Below are positions 41,093 to 54,400 of a DNA stretch of 64,000 nucleotides, piece after piece; positions within the stretch are counted from its first letter, which is position 1; the number at the start of each line of letters is the position of its first letter. Source of the DNA: Diphasiastrum complanatum. Taxonomy: Eukaryota; Streptophyta; Lycopodiopsida; Lycopodiales; Lycopodiaceae. The stretch lies in assembly GCA_029204225.1 (NCBI GenBank), contig CM055104.1, positions 41,395,390 to 41,459,389 of the forward strand. Reading direction: 5' to 3'. A program made the position numbers and the translations under genes. The notes below the pieces were generated by a model that was not told the DNA's origin, did not search any database, and worked only from the letters and a program-made list of their open reading frames with translations.

Positions 41093-43140
41093 CTAGATTT
41101 GATCCTCAATGGTGATAGGTTTCTGAAATAAGACTCTGGCCCTTGATGAAGATGGACCAGCTTCAACAAGTTGGGTGGACGTTGTGTCTAGAATGTTTGG
41201 AACTCCTCCTTTGTCTATGCTCGCATCCAACCTTGTATCCGTTCGTGTCTCTTCCTGGTGCTGAGGGGAGAACCGCGGCATGACTGGAACTGGGATTTGA
41301 GGCCCGACTTCCAACACCTGAGTGGCTGCCTTCTCATAATCCCTTATAATTGCCTTTGCCTTGCCAAGCTCAGTGGTTGTTGTCCTTTTGAATTTGTCAA
41401 ATTTTTCTTGAAACCCCGCCAGTGTAGTACAGTAGGTTTCTACTTTTGGGAAGAAGTATTTGATTTCGTCCGGTGTGACTGGGCGATCAGGCACTTGGGT
41501 TTGCAAATAGGAATCGTGTTCAAGGGTGGTTGCGTCCAATTCACCTTGAAGTCATTCGCATCCCAATTCCGCTAACTCCAATTGACCTGCCAGCAACAAG
41601 ACCTATTGTTTTGAATCTTGGACCACCTTGTCAACCTTGTCTTGTGCCGTTAGAAGTGCATTCTGAAGACTGGCCACATAATCTTCTAGTCTTTGAGCGG
41701 AGTCATTGGACTTCTTCAAATTAGCTTCAAATTTTGCCTCGTGTTGCCTGACAATCTTCAGTTCTCAGTTTAACTGAATAACTTTCTGGCTAATCAGTGT
41801 ATTCTCTGTCCCAAGATCGGCTATGCACTTGGACATGTCTTGCTTTTTATCAAACATGGTCTGGATCACGCGCGTGCAAGGTTAGAAACAAGACCCATGG
41901 CATCACCAGAATCCACGATAGTAGGAACAGTAGCAGCAGCAGGAGCAACAAGAACAGTTCCAGTAGGAGCTGTGCTAACTGGCCTCTAGTGTGTGGCTGG
42001 TTCTTCTTCTTCAAAGATATCTACTTGGCTTCAACTTGATCGTGCTGATTGATCTGGAAGGAATTATCAAATCCAGTAGCGATATCATGGAACTGTTCAA
42101 ATCTTCTTCTAGGGGATTGGAGATGAATGGGTCCGAGGCTCTTGGGCATTTCAAATATCTCATCTGGGCCCAGTGGATTGGAATCATCAAACATATCCAT
42201 GAATGATTAGGTGTTTGGTGAAATAACTCGGAGTCGTGGGGAGGAGGCGGCCTGGGCAGTTGTGACTGGAATGGGTAGCTCAGTGCAAATTGTAGCAGGG
42301 GGTGAAAGCGCAGCTGGGGTTGGTTGCCTAGTACGTCGACGTGTTGCGGGAGGCGAGTTAGGAACAATAATCTCGCTGTGTGGACGATGACGACTATGTG
42401 AACTCAACGCCTGTTGGGAAGATTCGGTCAATGCCTCTTCATAAATAGAGAGCGTAGAATCCATACTAAAACTATGGATTTTGTTATCAAGATAAGAGGC
42501 TACAAGGAAGGACAAGAGATGACCAGCAGCAAACTGCTGCTTGATTTTACTTTTAATAGCTCGTTTGAGTTGTCCAACACAGTCTTGAACCAATCATATG
42601 GTTCCAAAGGGGCCTTGGTTATCTTCGCATGTGACTCAACTATCATATGCAAAATTTGGAAAGAGATACAATCTTTCTCGAGGTTGTCAACCATCAGGAA
42701 ATTGTTGAGGAGCTGAGCAGAAGCATGGATGGCAGGATTAGTAATGGCATCTAGAAGATAGCCATCATTAGTCCACTACAGATCATTGGTAGTGTCAATA
42801 TAAGGCTTAATAGCCTGTTTAGCTTGCTCTCCCTATGGCAGCAAGGGCAGCTTCTGTCACATGCACCTTGTGTGTCTGAATCTATAGTCGACCTAAATTT
42901 GGCATGTCAGCAAACATGAAGATGCTCGGCGAAGGTTCCCAAAATGGCATAGTGTTGAACATTCGCCTAAGGTAAAAAAAGGTACCAACTGGTGAAAAGA
43001 ACGTTTGCCCAACTCAGTATGGGTATATCTGAGGTGGATCTTGCTTCTAAAAACTCGGTGAACAATTCTAACATAGTTTTTGCTAAAAATGACCAAACAT
43101 GAATTTTTCAAGTCATGTTCCCAGAAAGATCTGACTCTTA
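41093..43140 (-). pseudogene. ORF downstream of gypsy pol, coiled coil, unknown function
   Basis: Minus-strand coding relic in several frames. It starts near 43000 with RMFNTMPFWEPSPSIFMFAD, then HKVHVTEAALAAI. It continues FQILHMIVESHAKITKAPLE and DWFKTVLDNSNELLKV (42500-42694), then a Pro/Ser/Thr/Arg-rich part (42207-42593). The C-terminal part is heptad-rich (RQHEAKFEANLKK, SAQRLEDYVASLQNALLTAQ, then ELDATTLEHDSYLQTQV from 41539) and probably a coiled coil. It occupies the position after pol where some plant gypsy lineages carry an extra ORF. I do not recognise the protein. Frameshifts and stops disable it. Confidence 0.5.
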
Positions 43141-43299
43141 AGAATACTTTTCTTCAATTTTTTATGACATTTCTGATTTTGCTCATCAGTCTTTCCTCAT
43201 TTTTTAATTTTTTTTTTCATATATTGTCTTTTCCAAAAGAAAATATAAATTAAGTAATGAAAATAAGAAACAAAATAAAACAAAATCTCATTTGGATCA

Positions 43300-44983
43300 T
43301 GGTTGCTAAACTGGCGGAGCAGGTTGCCAAAACTTGCGTACTCGGCTGCCATTCATGGGAGTATCAAAACATTTTCCATCCAAATGTTCAAGAATAATTG
43401 CACCATAGTTTAGAAATTTTTTCACACTCTGTATGGTCCTTCACCTGTGAACTTCAATTTCTCCTTGATCAACTTGGTTTTATACATCAATGCTAGATCT
43501 CTTTCTTTTAGATCCTTTTTGTGTAATCGACGACTGTGCCATGCCTTATGACGGGCTTTCTTTGCTGCTAACACATGAACTACCATCAATCTTGTTTCAC
43601 ACAATTTGTGCAAAGCTTCATGACGTAGTTGTAAAAACTTCTCATCATTTAATCGCTCTGTTGTTACTATGCATAAGGATGGTATTAAAAATTCAATTGG
43701 CATGATAGCATTTTGACCATAGACTACTTGAAAGGGTGTTTGATTCGTACTACTCTTGTAAGCAGTTCTGAATGCCCATAATGCTGCAAACAAGTCAGAT
43801 TGTATATAGGTCCCCCATTCTGTTGCAAAGGCTATTTTGTGGTGATCTACAGGTGCAATCTTGACCTGGTTGTAACCACTAAATCCATCAAGAAAACTAT
43901 AAGCTTCCGCTCTAGCAAGGCAGTCCAAAATGCTTTCAGGAAAAGGTAACGGGAAGTGATATTTTTTCGTTACTTTGTTCAAGGCCTTGAAATTCACACA
44001 AATTCTCAATTTCTCGTTCTTCTTAGGAACAATGACAATTGGTGAAATCCATTTGGTATGCTTGATCTCATAAATGAAATCGACGTCAAGCAATCTCTGA
44101 AGCTCTTTCTTTATCAAATCCGCAACATTAGGATTACATCAATAGAACTTTGTAACCTTTGGAACTGCATCAGGTATTAAAGGTATAGTGTGTTCAATAA
44201 GACATCAAAATATCCTTGAGATCTTTATAAGTCCATGCAAAACAATCTTAATACTTAATAAGCAATTTTCGTAGCACTTGAAACTATTCAGGATTAAGTT
44301 GTGATCCAACTTGTACAATCTTTTCTGATTCTCCTGGCTCAACAACATTCATAGGCTATGCCCTAGTTGGGCCATCGTAAACAAATTTTGATTCTGGCAC
44401 TTGCTCTTTCGGTTCATGATGTGTTTTTTGGTAACATGATAACCACATCATCCAATGTATAGCATTTGAAATGTTTTAGCATATCATGCTGGACCTCCTC
44501 TGATTTCTCTTTATCAAAAGGATTAGACTTGGATCTTCGCTTAGCATTCTTAGCAGGAATTGATCGTGGAGGTGATGACTTCCAAAAAGATAGACTCTTC
44601 TTCCTAGGTGAAGACTTCCTGAATGGTGATGTCTTGCTAGAACTCTGACTTGAAGAATCTTTATCAACTTTTCTCTTGCCTTTATCCAGTAGGGGTGGCA
44701 CATTCTTTAAATCAATCTTTTGAGGTGAATTTTCGCATTTCAGGGCCGTATTATAATGTTGTTTAGCTTGTTTTTTCGTCATTGATCTTGTGATCTTGTC
44801 TTCCTTCAATATAACTGCTTTTGGTACTTTTATTGTTGATTCATCAGGAATATTATGTATTCCAAATGTGGTCGGATCCATATGATTTAGAATTTGCTCA
44901 TCAGTAAGTATTGCATTGTCATCATAAGTCAAGGCATGACTCACATGAATGAGTTCATCTTCAATCGGGTCTGGTATAGGCAA
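43300..44983 (-). pseudogene. Ty3/gypsy pol relic with RT joined to integrase
   Basis: 44414-44983 is a protease-RT linker rich in Lys, Ser and Pro (KITRSMTKKQAKQHY). 44118-44413 carries stops. 43422-44117 opens as RT: KKELQRLLDVDFIYEIKHTK, WISPIVIVPKKNEKLRIC, SFLDGFSGYNQVKIAP and KIAFATEWGTY. It then changes directly into integrase: LWAFRTAYKSSTNQTPFQVV, YGQNAIMPIEF. The RT palm motif, RNase H and integrase catalytic core are missing. The integrase tail continues to about 43310 in another frame (YGAIILEHLDGKCF, NGSRVRKFWQP). Confidence 0.85.
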
Positions 44984-45029
44984 TCTGGTTGAGGAATTTA
45001 TTGTCTGATATTGGTCTCAGACAATCTGC

Positions 45030-45289
45030 TCGAACAATGATCAAGTGCGACAATTAGAGTGCAATTGCATTGTTTATTAATCCTAGATTTCACTCTAGGA
45101 GCAAGCACATCAAGATCAGATATCACTATACAAAGAGCATGATACTCAACAAGGAGGTGAGCCTAAATCTTTGCAAAACCTAGTACATGGCAGCTGACAT
45201 ATTTACAAAGGGATTGAATCAGAAAGCACACAAGAATTTTTGTGCTATCTTGAATCTAGAAATCAAGGCATTCAAGGATCCAGATTAAC
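45030..45289 (+). pseudogene. Copia RNase H C-terminal fragment
   Basis: Reads LLINPRFHSRSKHIKIRYHY, then MAADIFTKGLNQKAHKNF and EIKAFKDPD followed by TAA at 45287-45289. This is the extreme end of a copia polyprotein, with one internal TAG. It abuts the gypsy relic on its left, so it is truncated there. Confidence 0.8.
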
Positions 45290-46100
45290 GGGGGGTGTTG
45301 GATTTCTATCCTCTCCATCCCTATCTCTCTCTCTACTAATCTAGATCCATTCAATTTTTGTTGTTGAAAATATTCTTACAGTTTGCAAAAATACAAGGAT
45401 GGTCGTGACAATCTACATCGACATGACCGACATTGACTTTTCTTGACAAATGATTTTGAGCCCTGCCTTGACATCAAAGTCTTTGACTTCCACATCATCG
45501 ACTTCATCAACATCGAAGTCTCTGACTTTGACCTTATACGTCATCAACCTCATCGACATCGAAGTTTTCCAAACGTCAATGTCATCTATTTGGCGTCTCA
45601 CCAGTACATTTATCATAGTCGGACAGATTCTCCAACTGAATCAGATATTATCCGAGTGCAACTGTCAACAACAAGTAGTGCCTTAATCATGTTTGTAAAT
45701 CACATATTAATCATTCTTTTAATCAGTTAGCCATGTAGACATATTCATCTCAGATTGATTAATCAAAAAGAAGATTAGTAACTTCATTCAGAGCGCAATT
45801 GTATCGTTTTTCTTCTCTGTTATCACAAAGTATTGTATCAAGAAGAACGCACATGATTTGTTCTGCAATCACATTGTATCTCTACACGACTAATCCATCA
45901 TTGTTCCAGCAATTTAGTTTGATTAAGGCGATTGCATGATTTGAACTGATTCATACTTGTAGATTCATTGTTCTGTAGATTTTATCGTTTTATATGACTA
46001 ATAGCACTACTCGATTTTCTTGCTCTAATCATTGCAATTTGTACTTATGAAATTCGGTTAATAAAAAGACCACAATGCATTTTAATTCCATCGACCAATT
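45290..46100 (+). repeat. Polypurine tract and copia 3' LTR (end uncertain)
   Basis: CGGGGGGTGTTGG marks the tract and LTR start, with TGTTGGATTTC beginning at 45296. Inside, 45410-45560 is low-complexity with repeated CATCGACATCGAAGT-like words. The right end was not resolved and 46100 is approximate. Confidence 0.5.
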
Positions 46101-46814
46101 AAGGAAATCTGTCACGGGGCACAACATCAACAACAATATCAAGACTGAACAGTTCAAGGAAATCGACAATGGAGATAAAAATCAGTAACTTGAGCAAAGC
46201 CACCGACAAGGTACTATAAGCAAGTTATTTTCTACCATAATCGGTCCTTTGACACAATGCACATGTAGGAAATCTGGACAATGACAATTAAAGGTTCCAT
46301 CAAAAACTTTCATCAATAACACCAGGTTTTGGGATGGGGGTTACAACTTTGCATAGAAGTTGAAAAAACTTTTAATTCTCAAAGCTAAAAATACAATGTT
46401 TTATCAAGTTAAAAATGCCCCGATTACTTTGGGAGAAAAGGCTCTTTTGAAGATGAACCAATTTATGTAATAAACCATGAAAATTTTTGAGAAGTCACTA
46501 AGTGCGTCAAAATTGACTACAAATATTCAGAAAACTTCATGAGGGTCATGATGACATCACAGATAGTCCACCGATAGAATAGAGACCAAACCTATGGAGA
46601 AAAAACAAACTGGAATCTAAGAATGTCATTAAATGCTAAGAATAATGCCAGGAAGCATGGAGATGGATATGGTTGAGAAAGATACTCTTGAAGGAAACCT
46701 ATGAGGGAAGATTCTTGAGTCCAAGGTTCTCCCTCAATCACTCCAAGGGATGCCATGTGTAAAAAAAGGGAATGAAATATACGAGCAATAAAGGGCCTCC
46801 AACAAATTTCGGAC
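46101..46814. other. No gene recognised
   Basis: The minus-strand frame at 46592-46831 has no recognisable motif and overlaps the following copia fragment, so it is not called. Confidence 0.4.
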
Positions 46815-46824
46815 TTGAGGAAGC

Positions 46825-46985
46825 AAGTCATGGCAAAGGAAGTGGAGCTTCAACATGTTCCTTCAAGGAAATGTGTGGTTGATATCTTCACTAAGGCATT
46901 CGGAAAAGACTTGTTTATGAAGCATAGAACATCACTTGGTGTACTTTCTAAATCTATTCTAAAACTAGTTGAAGAGGGAGTGTGA
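46825..46985 (+). pseudogene. Copia-B-family polyprotein tail
   Basis: AKEVELQHVPSRKCVVDIFT, then KAFGKDLFMKHRTSLGVLSK and KLVEEGV followed by TGA, nearly the same as the end of Copia-B. Everything upstream is absent, so only the 3' end of an element was left here. The stop lies inside the LTR, as in Copia-B. Confidence 0.85.
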
Positions 46986-47627
46986 GAAATTGTCAACTTG
47001 TTCACATTGCTTATTTGGCATTTTTGGAGGCCAACTTGAAATCTCAAGTTAGAGATAGTTTGATAAATGTCAATAAGAGCCTAAATAGTGATTTTACTAT
47101 TTTTGTTAAGTAGCCAAGTGGATGAGGTCGAGTTTGGATCCATTCTAATTAGTCAATTTTGGTACATTACATTTGGACCATGATTTCTAGGTTTTTGGCT
47201 AAGTACCTAGAAGTTCCCATTTTAGGGCATGATTGGAGTATAGGGCCAAATGACATATTGGCTGCTATAAATAGTTGTACCAGCATGGAGAACTATCTTT
47301 GGTTCTCTTATTATACATGGAGAATTCATCTTTGTTGATTCTATGTCCATCTCATGTCATTTTCTCATGTATCTTGAGTTTCTCTGTGTAGAATGTTTTT
47401 TTTTTCTTGTAGATCTTGAATCCACACGTGTGAAGGATAGTACCTTACTGATGTTGTATGGACAGGGACAATACCTTACTGTACTTTGATGTTCATGATC
47501 AGATCTAAGTGATCTATGCAAGACTAGCATGCTAAAAGTGTTGATTTCTACCTTCTGGCTATGTGTTACCCAAATAAGCCAAAGATCAAGGATCCATTAA
47601 GTGCATTTTGGATCATAAATTTTCACA
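46981..47627 (+). repeat. Copia-B-family 3' LTR
   Basis: 647 bp from TGTGAGAAATTGTCAAC to AAATTTTCACA, related to but diverged from the Copia-B LTRs. It keeps the TATAAATA box (47276-47283) and most of the palindrome (CCACACGTGTGAA, 47422-47434). Confidence 0.85.
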
Positions 47628-47639
47628 GAGATTGCATGG

Positions 47640-48470
47640 GTTCATGCACAAGAATCAACTATATATATATATTGGGGTAGGAATTCTCATGTTGACAACT
47701 TTGGTTCAGGCTACCAATTGCTCTCTTCTCCTCAAGCATTCACATGGCATGGCTCGAAGGTTAGATCTAGGTTTGGTTGGGAGGTTTTGCTCCTACATGT
47801 CTTTGGTTGTGTTTTGCTATCCTCATCGAAGGGGTTTTCCTAGTGGTCTTTACATAAATCATTTAGAAAACAAGTGGTTGTGTCATCAAATGTATGCTTA
47901 TGGATCTTGTAAGAGAAAGAATGAGATTCTCATTCATAGTGTGGAAAATTTTTATGTCTATGGCCAGTAAGTAGGATTCAGTATACTCCTAGTCTTGGAT
48001 ACACAGTACTCCAGTAAATCAAGTTGTTAGTTATGCCGCATCATACTGGATGTGGCCAGAAAGTAACTAATACCCTTGTGAGGCCCATGACACACTAAAT
48101 GGAGTTTAGACAAGGTTTGAGACAGTGTATGCATGTGTAGAGTTATCAATAGCAATTCTATGAATAGTTGGTCCATGCTCAGGACTCTATTAGAGGTGAA
48201 TCTATGTATAGGAAATTTAGGGATATGCATGGCTATGTGCCCAGGTTGCTTTTGGCTCTATATATTGAGGCCAAACTTGCCCTACTCCTCATTGTGATCA
48301 TTGATTCATTGCCAGAGTTTCACTCTACATTCATGCTTCTTATTCCTTGGCTTGGGGGTGAAGCTTCTAGAGTTGATTGGTTGCTTCTACTTGGCTGGGT
48401 GGTTGCTCCATAGTGTCTTTTCCATTGTGTTTTGTCTTGTAAGCAGGATCTTAGGGAGCTTCCCTTATAT
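47640..48470 (+). repeat. Two related LTR-end fragments
   Basis: 47740-47830 and 48360-48450 both resemble the end of the gypsy LTR at 1390-1430 (GGGWGGTTTTGCTCC and TTTGGTTGTGTTTTGC patterns). The second ends directly before a primer site at 48471, so it is a true 5' LTR end. Starts not fixed. Confidence 0.45.
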
Positions 48471-48482
48471 TGGTATCAGAGC
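48471..48482 (+). other. Primer binding site, Met-tRNA type
   Basis: TGGTATCAGAGC directly follows the LTR-like end. No recognisable gag follows; a short peptide at 48880 (GSDQLDGYNFIIW) hints at a copia-type gag start, weakly. Confidence 0.6.
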
Positions 48483-51148
48483 AAGGCTTACGAAGATTGG
48501 AGAACATGGAGAAGGGCTACCTTTCGTCGAAATTTCGGATTGGATCATTGAAATTCTCTTCCAAGGTGGATAGCAAGGGTGCAAGTGGGTGTACTATCCC
48601 GATTTTAATGTGCATGTTGCTAAGATCCATTACTCTTGGGATTTTTTGTAGTTTTATGGAGAATTGTCCTTGAAGGCCAATTTGTGATGCTTTTTGGAGC
48701 TTTTTTTGTGTGAATCAATTTTTTTGTAGATCTGAATTTTCCAGCAAGTGTACTTTCATTTTAGGGTTAATTCATGATGCATGTCGGTTCCTTCCAATAA
48801 TTTATGATTCTAGGCTATGTTTTGGTCAAAATTGCTTGGTTTTTCATGCTTTTTGGCACAAAATAGATAGTAAGAACCAGAATCCAAAAGGATCAGATCA
48901 ATTAGATGGTTATAATTTTATAATATGGTTTGCATGTGTTAGAGAAAGAGTTGTATGTCATGAATTTCCACTTTATTGTGATGAAAAAATCGGAAAATAG
49001 CCAAAAATTATCATTTTTGCTTGTTTTTCCATAAAGTTGGATAGTAGTTGTCTGTAAAACACTATGTAGAGCATGTAAAGAGGTGAACCAATGTCTTTTG
49101 AAACTATCCCTGAAGTTAAAACAAAGAATTCCAGCAATTGAACTTGTAGGAAGTCATAAAAGTTCAAAAAATGACCATTTTTGGTGATTTTTGGGGGATG
49201 GATCTCTCCAAATCCATAAGGAGATCATTTTGGAGTTATTATAGCATGATTAGCATTCCTTTTTACCTTTCCAACAAGCTATCAGACCTATAAATTGATG
49301 GCCGGTGGCTTATGCACCATCTCCATCAAGTTTGAAGCTATTTTGACTTCTACAAATCAAGAAATCTTCGTTCTCAGCCTATATTGCATCTTAGGATCAG
49401 TATGAATGCTTCATGGAAGTCTAATTGATTGTTTAAGACTGTTGGTAGCATCAATTTTGGGCTAGGATGGGTGTTTGCATGTTTATGCATAATTTTGCCT
49501 TGTGGTAATGCGCCCTACTATAGTTTTTCTGACACTTTGATCTCTCACGTGTGAAGTCTAGGTGGCAGGCTGATGTGGCAAGCATCTTGTTCACTTGGTC
49601 TCCCTCTGTACTGTGCTTTACAACACCCAATTTGGTGTCCTGTAGCCAAAGTTATGATCATTTGAAATTTTGCAGTTTTGTGAGTAAAATTGGCAAGATT
49701 TAAAATTGTTCTGATTGCATGCCAATCATTCCCCTAATTTGTAGTACTGTGCTTGCATGGATTGGTTGCATGTTGATTCTCAGAGTGATTCTGATATGCA
49801 TGAGGGATTTACAATCAATTTGAGTGGTCATACGCATGTGCTCTGGCAGTTGGATCACAAATCAGTGATATTGGTTGACAAATTCCGTAAAACTGAAGTT
49901 TACGTAAAAAAATTCGCAATGACGTTTGTGACTGATGTAGTGTGTTCTGCATGCCAGTTTGACATTGGGTTAGTAACATTAGAAATCGGACAGTGTTTCA
50001 ATTTTTTCGATTTCGATTGCCTTTTATACTAACAGTATTTTTCTCAGAATTTTCAAATTTTCGAAAAAATCAAAATTTCGGTAATTTTTTTCGTTATCTA
50101 TGAAATCAGTTTAGATTAGTGAATCGATTATACTGAGTTTATCAATCAGAATTGATCACGGTATTTTCACTAAGTCTAAATTATTTCCCGGAGATAGATA
50201 AGTTAAAATTGACAGAAAGAACCGCAATGAAATTGCTGATAGATTTTACGGTTCTGTCATTTTTTTAATTTTTAGAGTTGGGAACTCCCAGATTGAAAGT
50301 TAAAATTTAAATTTTTTTTCTTTTTTTGTTGAATTTCAATTTGGTAAAAATTTGAAATCAGTTACTTGTCTAATAGTTTTCTAATCGATGTTGATCGCTA
50401 GAAATCAGTCAAGTGAACGTTTGTGCAAGATACTCGTTGAATTTGATTAAAATCATCAAGCAATATGAAATGAACAGATTGAATGAGTGCATTATTATTC
50501 TTTATCTAGACAGTAAATCTGACAGGATACGATTCAAGAATTACTGAAATCCTATTGATGGGATTTCCATTCATGTAATTTCATATTCTGTGTTTGGATA
50601 GATTTTGTCAATAGTAACGGAGTATTGTCAAACTAGTCAATAAAAAGAAAAAACAGTCCAATTCTTATTGAAAAATTTGTACTTATAGGAATTACATAAC
50701 TGATTTCATTTCCAGTAAAATTCTATGTTGATTTTAATTCAAAAGATCAAACTACTACTGTTTCACATACTAGTAAATGATTTTTGATATATCAGATATT
50801 CAGCCCAGGTATAGGATGGAAATGAAATTGTTTTAGACTTTTTCTTACAATAATTAATTTTTAATCATTTACTAATGTCGTTACGTCTTCTGGGTACCTT
50901 AGTTGACATAGATTTTTAGGGAACTAAAAATTCTAAGGAGGGAAGAAGAGTGGACATCAGAGGTAGTAAGTGTGATCGGGAAATGTGTTTTGCAATTAGG
51001 ATTTTGTGTAAATCCCAGTAAATAATTGCCTGATGCTGGTTATTAATTTCATAGATAGAATTTATTCAGTTGAATTCGTAATCGATATCTTTGTAACCAT
51101 TGAGTTATCCGCGATTTTGGATGTCAATTGTGATGTTAGAAGTGGAAT
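48483..51148. other. AT-rich, no gene recognised
   Basis: Apart from the weak gag-like peptide near 48880-48990 and a TCACGTGTGAA word at 49545-49555, I see no feature. The long A/T-rich stretch from 49700 to 51100 has no coding signal on either strand. Confidence 0.4.
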
Positions 51149-51153
51149 TTGAC

Positions 51154-51423
51154 TTAGAATTTGCTTCGCACAGGAACACAGATCATGCTACACAGTAACA
51201 CAGACAGAAAACACTCTCCACAGCAAGCTCACATAGCAACTGTATTTCTCAAAATGAAATTACACTTTACATATAGTTGTTCACTCAGGCAACCCATGCA
51301 TGACCCAGGTTGTCATTGGCGGGACGCGTGTCCCATCAACTTGCCTCGTGGCAAGGCCAACTGATCCTTATCCACTGATAGGACCCACAGTACAATAACA
51401 CCATGATTCTACTTTGATTCTAA
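51154..51423 (-). repeat. Copia family A 3' LTR (270 bp)
   Basis: On the minus strand it starts TTAGAATC after GGGAGAGAG and ends AAATTCTAA. Same length and content as the copy at 2788-3057, which confirms the ends. Confidence 0.88.
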
Positions 51424-51486
51424 CTCTCTCCCTTAAGGTAGAGTCTACTTTTTATACAGTCATATACATAGCTTTAAAGTCAACAA

Positions 51487-54400
51487 ACTTTAAGTACAGA
51501 AAGCTTTGATCTAGACTTATCAAACTTTTCTCCAGTAAGTGGCTTAGTGAAAATATCAACTAGTTGTTTTTTTGTGCTACAATGAACAGCATGAATTTCA
51601 CGACTTAGCAGCCTCTCATGTATGAAGTGATACTAAATCTCAATGTGTTTAGTTCTCGCATGGAACACTGGATTCTTTGCTAACTGAATGCCACTCTAAC
51701 TGTCGCTATGTAAAGTTGTGGGATTTTTCTGCTTCATGCCAATTTCTTCCAAGATTTGTCTCAACCATATAGCTTCCTGTGCTGCACTACACATTTCCTT
51801 ATACTCTGCTTCTGTGGTGGAAAGAGCAATTGTACTTTGCTTCTTACTAGACCAGGAAAAGCAACTACCACAAAATTGGAATATATACCCGGTGGTGGAT
51901 CTACGATCATCATAGTCACCTCCCCAATCCGCATCCACATAGCCACACAATTCAGGTAAACCATCATGCTTCATGTAAATCAAGCTATACTCTGAAGTGC
52001 CTTTCACATAACGCAAAATGCGTTTAGCTGCCTTCCAATGCATTTTCGTAGGTGCTGCCATAAACTGACTTACAATGCCAACAACATAGCATATATCCGA
52101 CCTAGTCGTGGTAAGGTAAATCAAGCTCCCTAACTGTCTATACAGCGTAGCATCAAATGACTGTGACTCATCAAGCTTAGAAAGCTTTTTACCTGGTCCA
52201 ATAGGAGTGTTTACTGGTTTGCAATCCTGCAACCTAAACCTGTGTAGCAGCTCTTTGACATACTTCACCTTTGTTAAACCCACTTCATGTCCTTTTTGCC
52301 ACACTTCTACTCCAAGGCAGTAATGTATCAGGCTGAGATCTATCATCTCAAATTGTTCCATGAGGTCTTTCTTGATCATGTCTATCATCTCTTGATTATT
52401 TCCCATAATAATCAAGTCATCAACATAAAGAGCAATCAAAGCAACCATACCATCAAAGCATAAGACATATAGATTTGGATCAGAATGTGTTTTCACCATC
52501 CCCTTTGAATGAAAGTAGGCATCAATCCTGCTATATCACGCATGTGGTGCTTGTTTAAGACCATAAAGTGCTTTCTTCAAGCGACATACTTTATTTTCCT
52601 GTCCCTTCGTTACAAAACCTTCAGGTTGATCCATGAACACTTCTTCTTCTAACTCACCATTTAGAAAAGCAAATTTCACATCCATCTGATGCAAAGGCCA
52701 ACCAAAATGTGAAGCTAAAGCAATAAGTAGACATAGAGTATTCCACTTACAAACCGGCGCAAAGGTCTCCTCATAGTCGATGCCTTTATTTTGTGCGTAC
52801 CTTTTGATCACCAATCTTGCTTTGTGCTTTGCTATACTTCCATCTGCATGCTACTTAGTCCTGTATACCCATTTGCAACCAATGGGTTTCTTGCCAACTG
52901 GTGGTTCTACTAAGTCCCATGTGCTATGCTTATCAATTGACTCCATCTCCTCTCCCATGGCCTTGACCCAAATGTCATCATCCTTCACTTCACCATAAGT
53001 CAAAAGTTCTTTGCTTTTAATAATGCTAGATAAGAGAGCATAAGTTGCTTCATACCTTTCAGGTAGTGTCTTCTCTCTTGTTGATCTTCGTAGCTCTCCC
53101 TGGTTAGATGATTCTGGAAAGTCATCTATGTCCAACAATCTCTCAAACCACTTAGGGAGCTTCCTGTCAGGTGATCGGATTCTTGGTGAAAATGTATCCC
53201 ATGGTACATCCTTCTCCTTGCGTTTGTCACCTGCAACTTCAATCCTTCTTGCACCAAAAGGTTTGTCCCTACCTCTCCAACCTATTTCTTGAGGTTGAGT
53301 GATAGTATCTTGAGATGTATCCTCATGTTCATCACTCGGAAGGTCAATGAATGGATCATCATCAGCTGGTATCCTTACTATACCATCTTTCCCACTAGAT
53401 GTGTCTATCTTCTCAGCATTCTCGTCTTCATACATCTTGGATTCATCAAAGATAACATCACGGCTTATATGGATTTTGTTTTCGACTAGATCAAAACATC
53501 TATAGCCCTTCACACGATCATCATATCCTAGGAATATGCACTTGATAGATTTTACATCAAGTTTACGTCTCACTTCCTTAGGAATGTGTACAAAGACCTT
53601 ACATCCAAAGATTCGCAAGTGGTTCACCTTTGGCTTCTTCTTCGTGAATGCTTCCTTAGGTGTTATCTTTGGCATGGCAATGATAGCACTTCTATTTTGA
53701 AGATAGACTGCCGTGCTACATGCTTCTGACCATAAATCTTTTGGTAGTTTCATCTCAGCTAGCATTGATCTGGCACTTTCCACAATCGTACGATTCTTGT
53801 GCTCAGCTACATCATTGAGAGCAGGAGTATGAGCTTGCGTAAATTGTCTTTTAATCCCAAATTGATCACAAGGATCATTGAAGTCATTAGACTTGTACTC
53901 ACCTCCACTATCTAATCTTAGGACTTTGATCTTTCTACCTGTCTGATTTTTGACCAATGCTTTGAAGCTCTTGAAGTTATCAAATGCATCTGATTTTTTC
54001 TTCAAGAAGTAGATCCACGTCTTACGTGATATATCATCAATAAAGGTCATGAAATAGAAGGCTTTACCTAAGGACATGGTCCTCATAGGCCCGCATAAAT
54101 CTGTGTGGATTAAATCCAGGATGTTCTTTGCTCTTGCAACACCCCCTTTATTGAACTTCTCTCGATGCTGCTTCCCATATACACAAGATTCGCACATCAA
54201 TTTCAAGTGATCTTCTATGGTAGGCAATCCTGAATTTTCTCATCAAACTGAGGCTTCCCAATTTCAAGTGACCAAGCCTCTTATGCCACAACTCAGTTTG
54301 CGATGGAATGGACAATACAAGTCCATGTTGTCCCTTAATTGTAGCATTCAACCTGTACAATTTTGTATTGGGCTCTCTTACTCCATCCGCAATAACTTTG

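Noticed and set aside
46592-46831. Minus-strand 79-codon frame
   Set aside because: No motif, overlaps a copia fragment, and the flanking sequence shows no promoter or splice signal.
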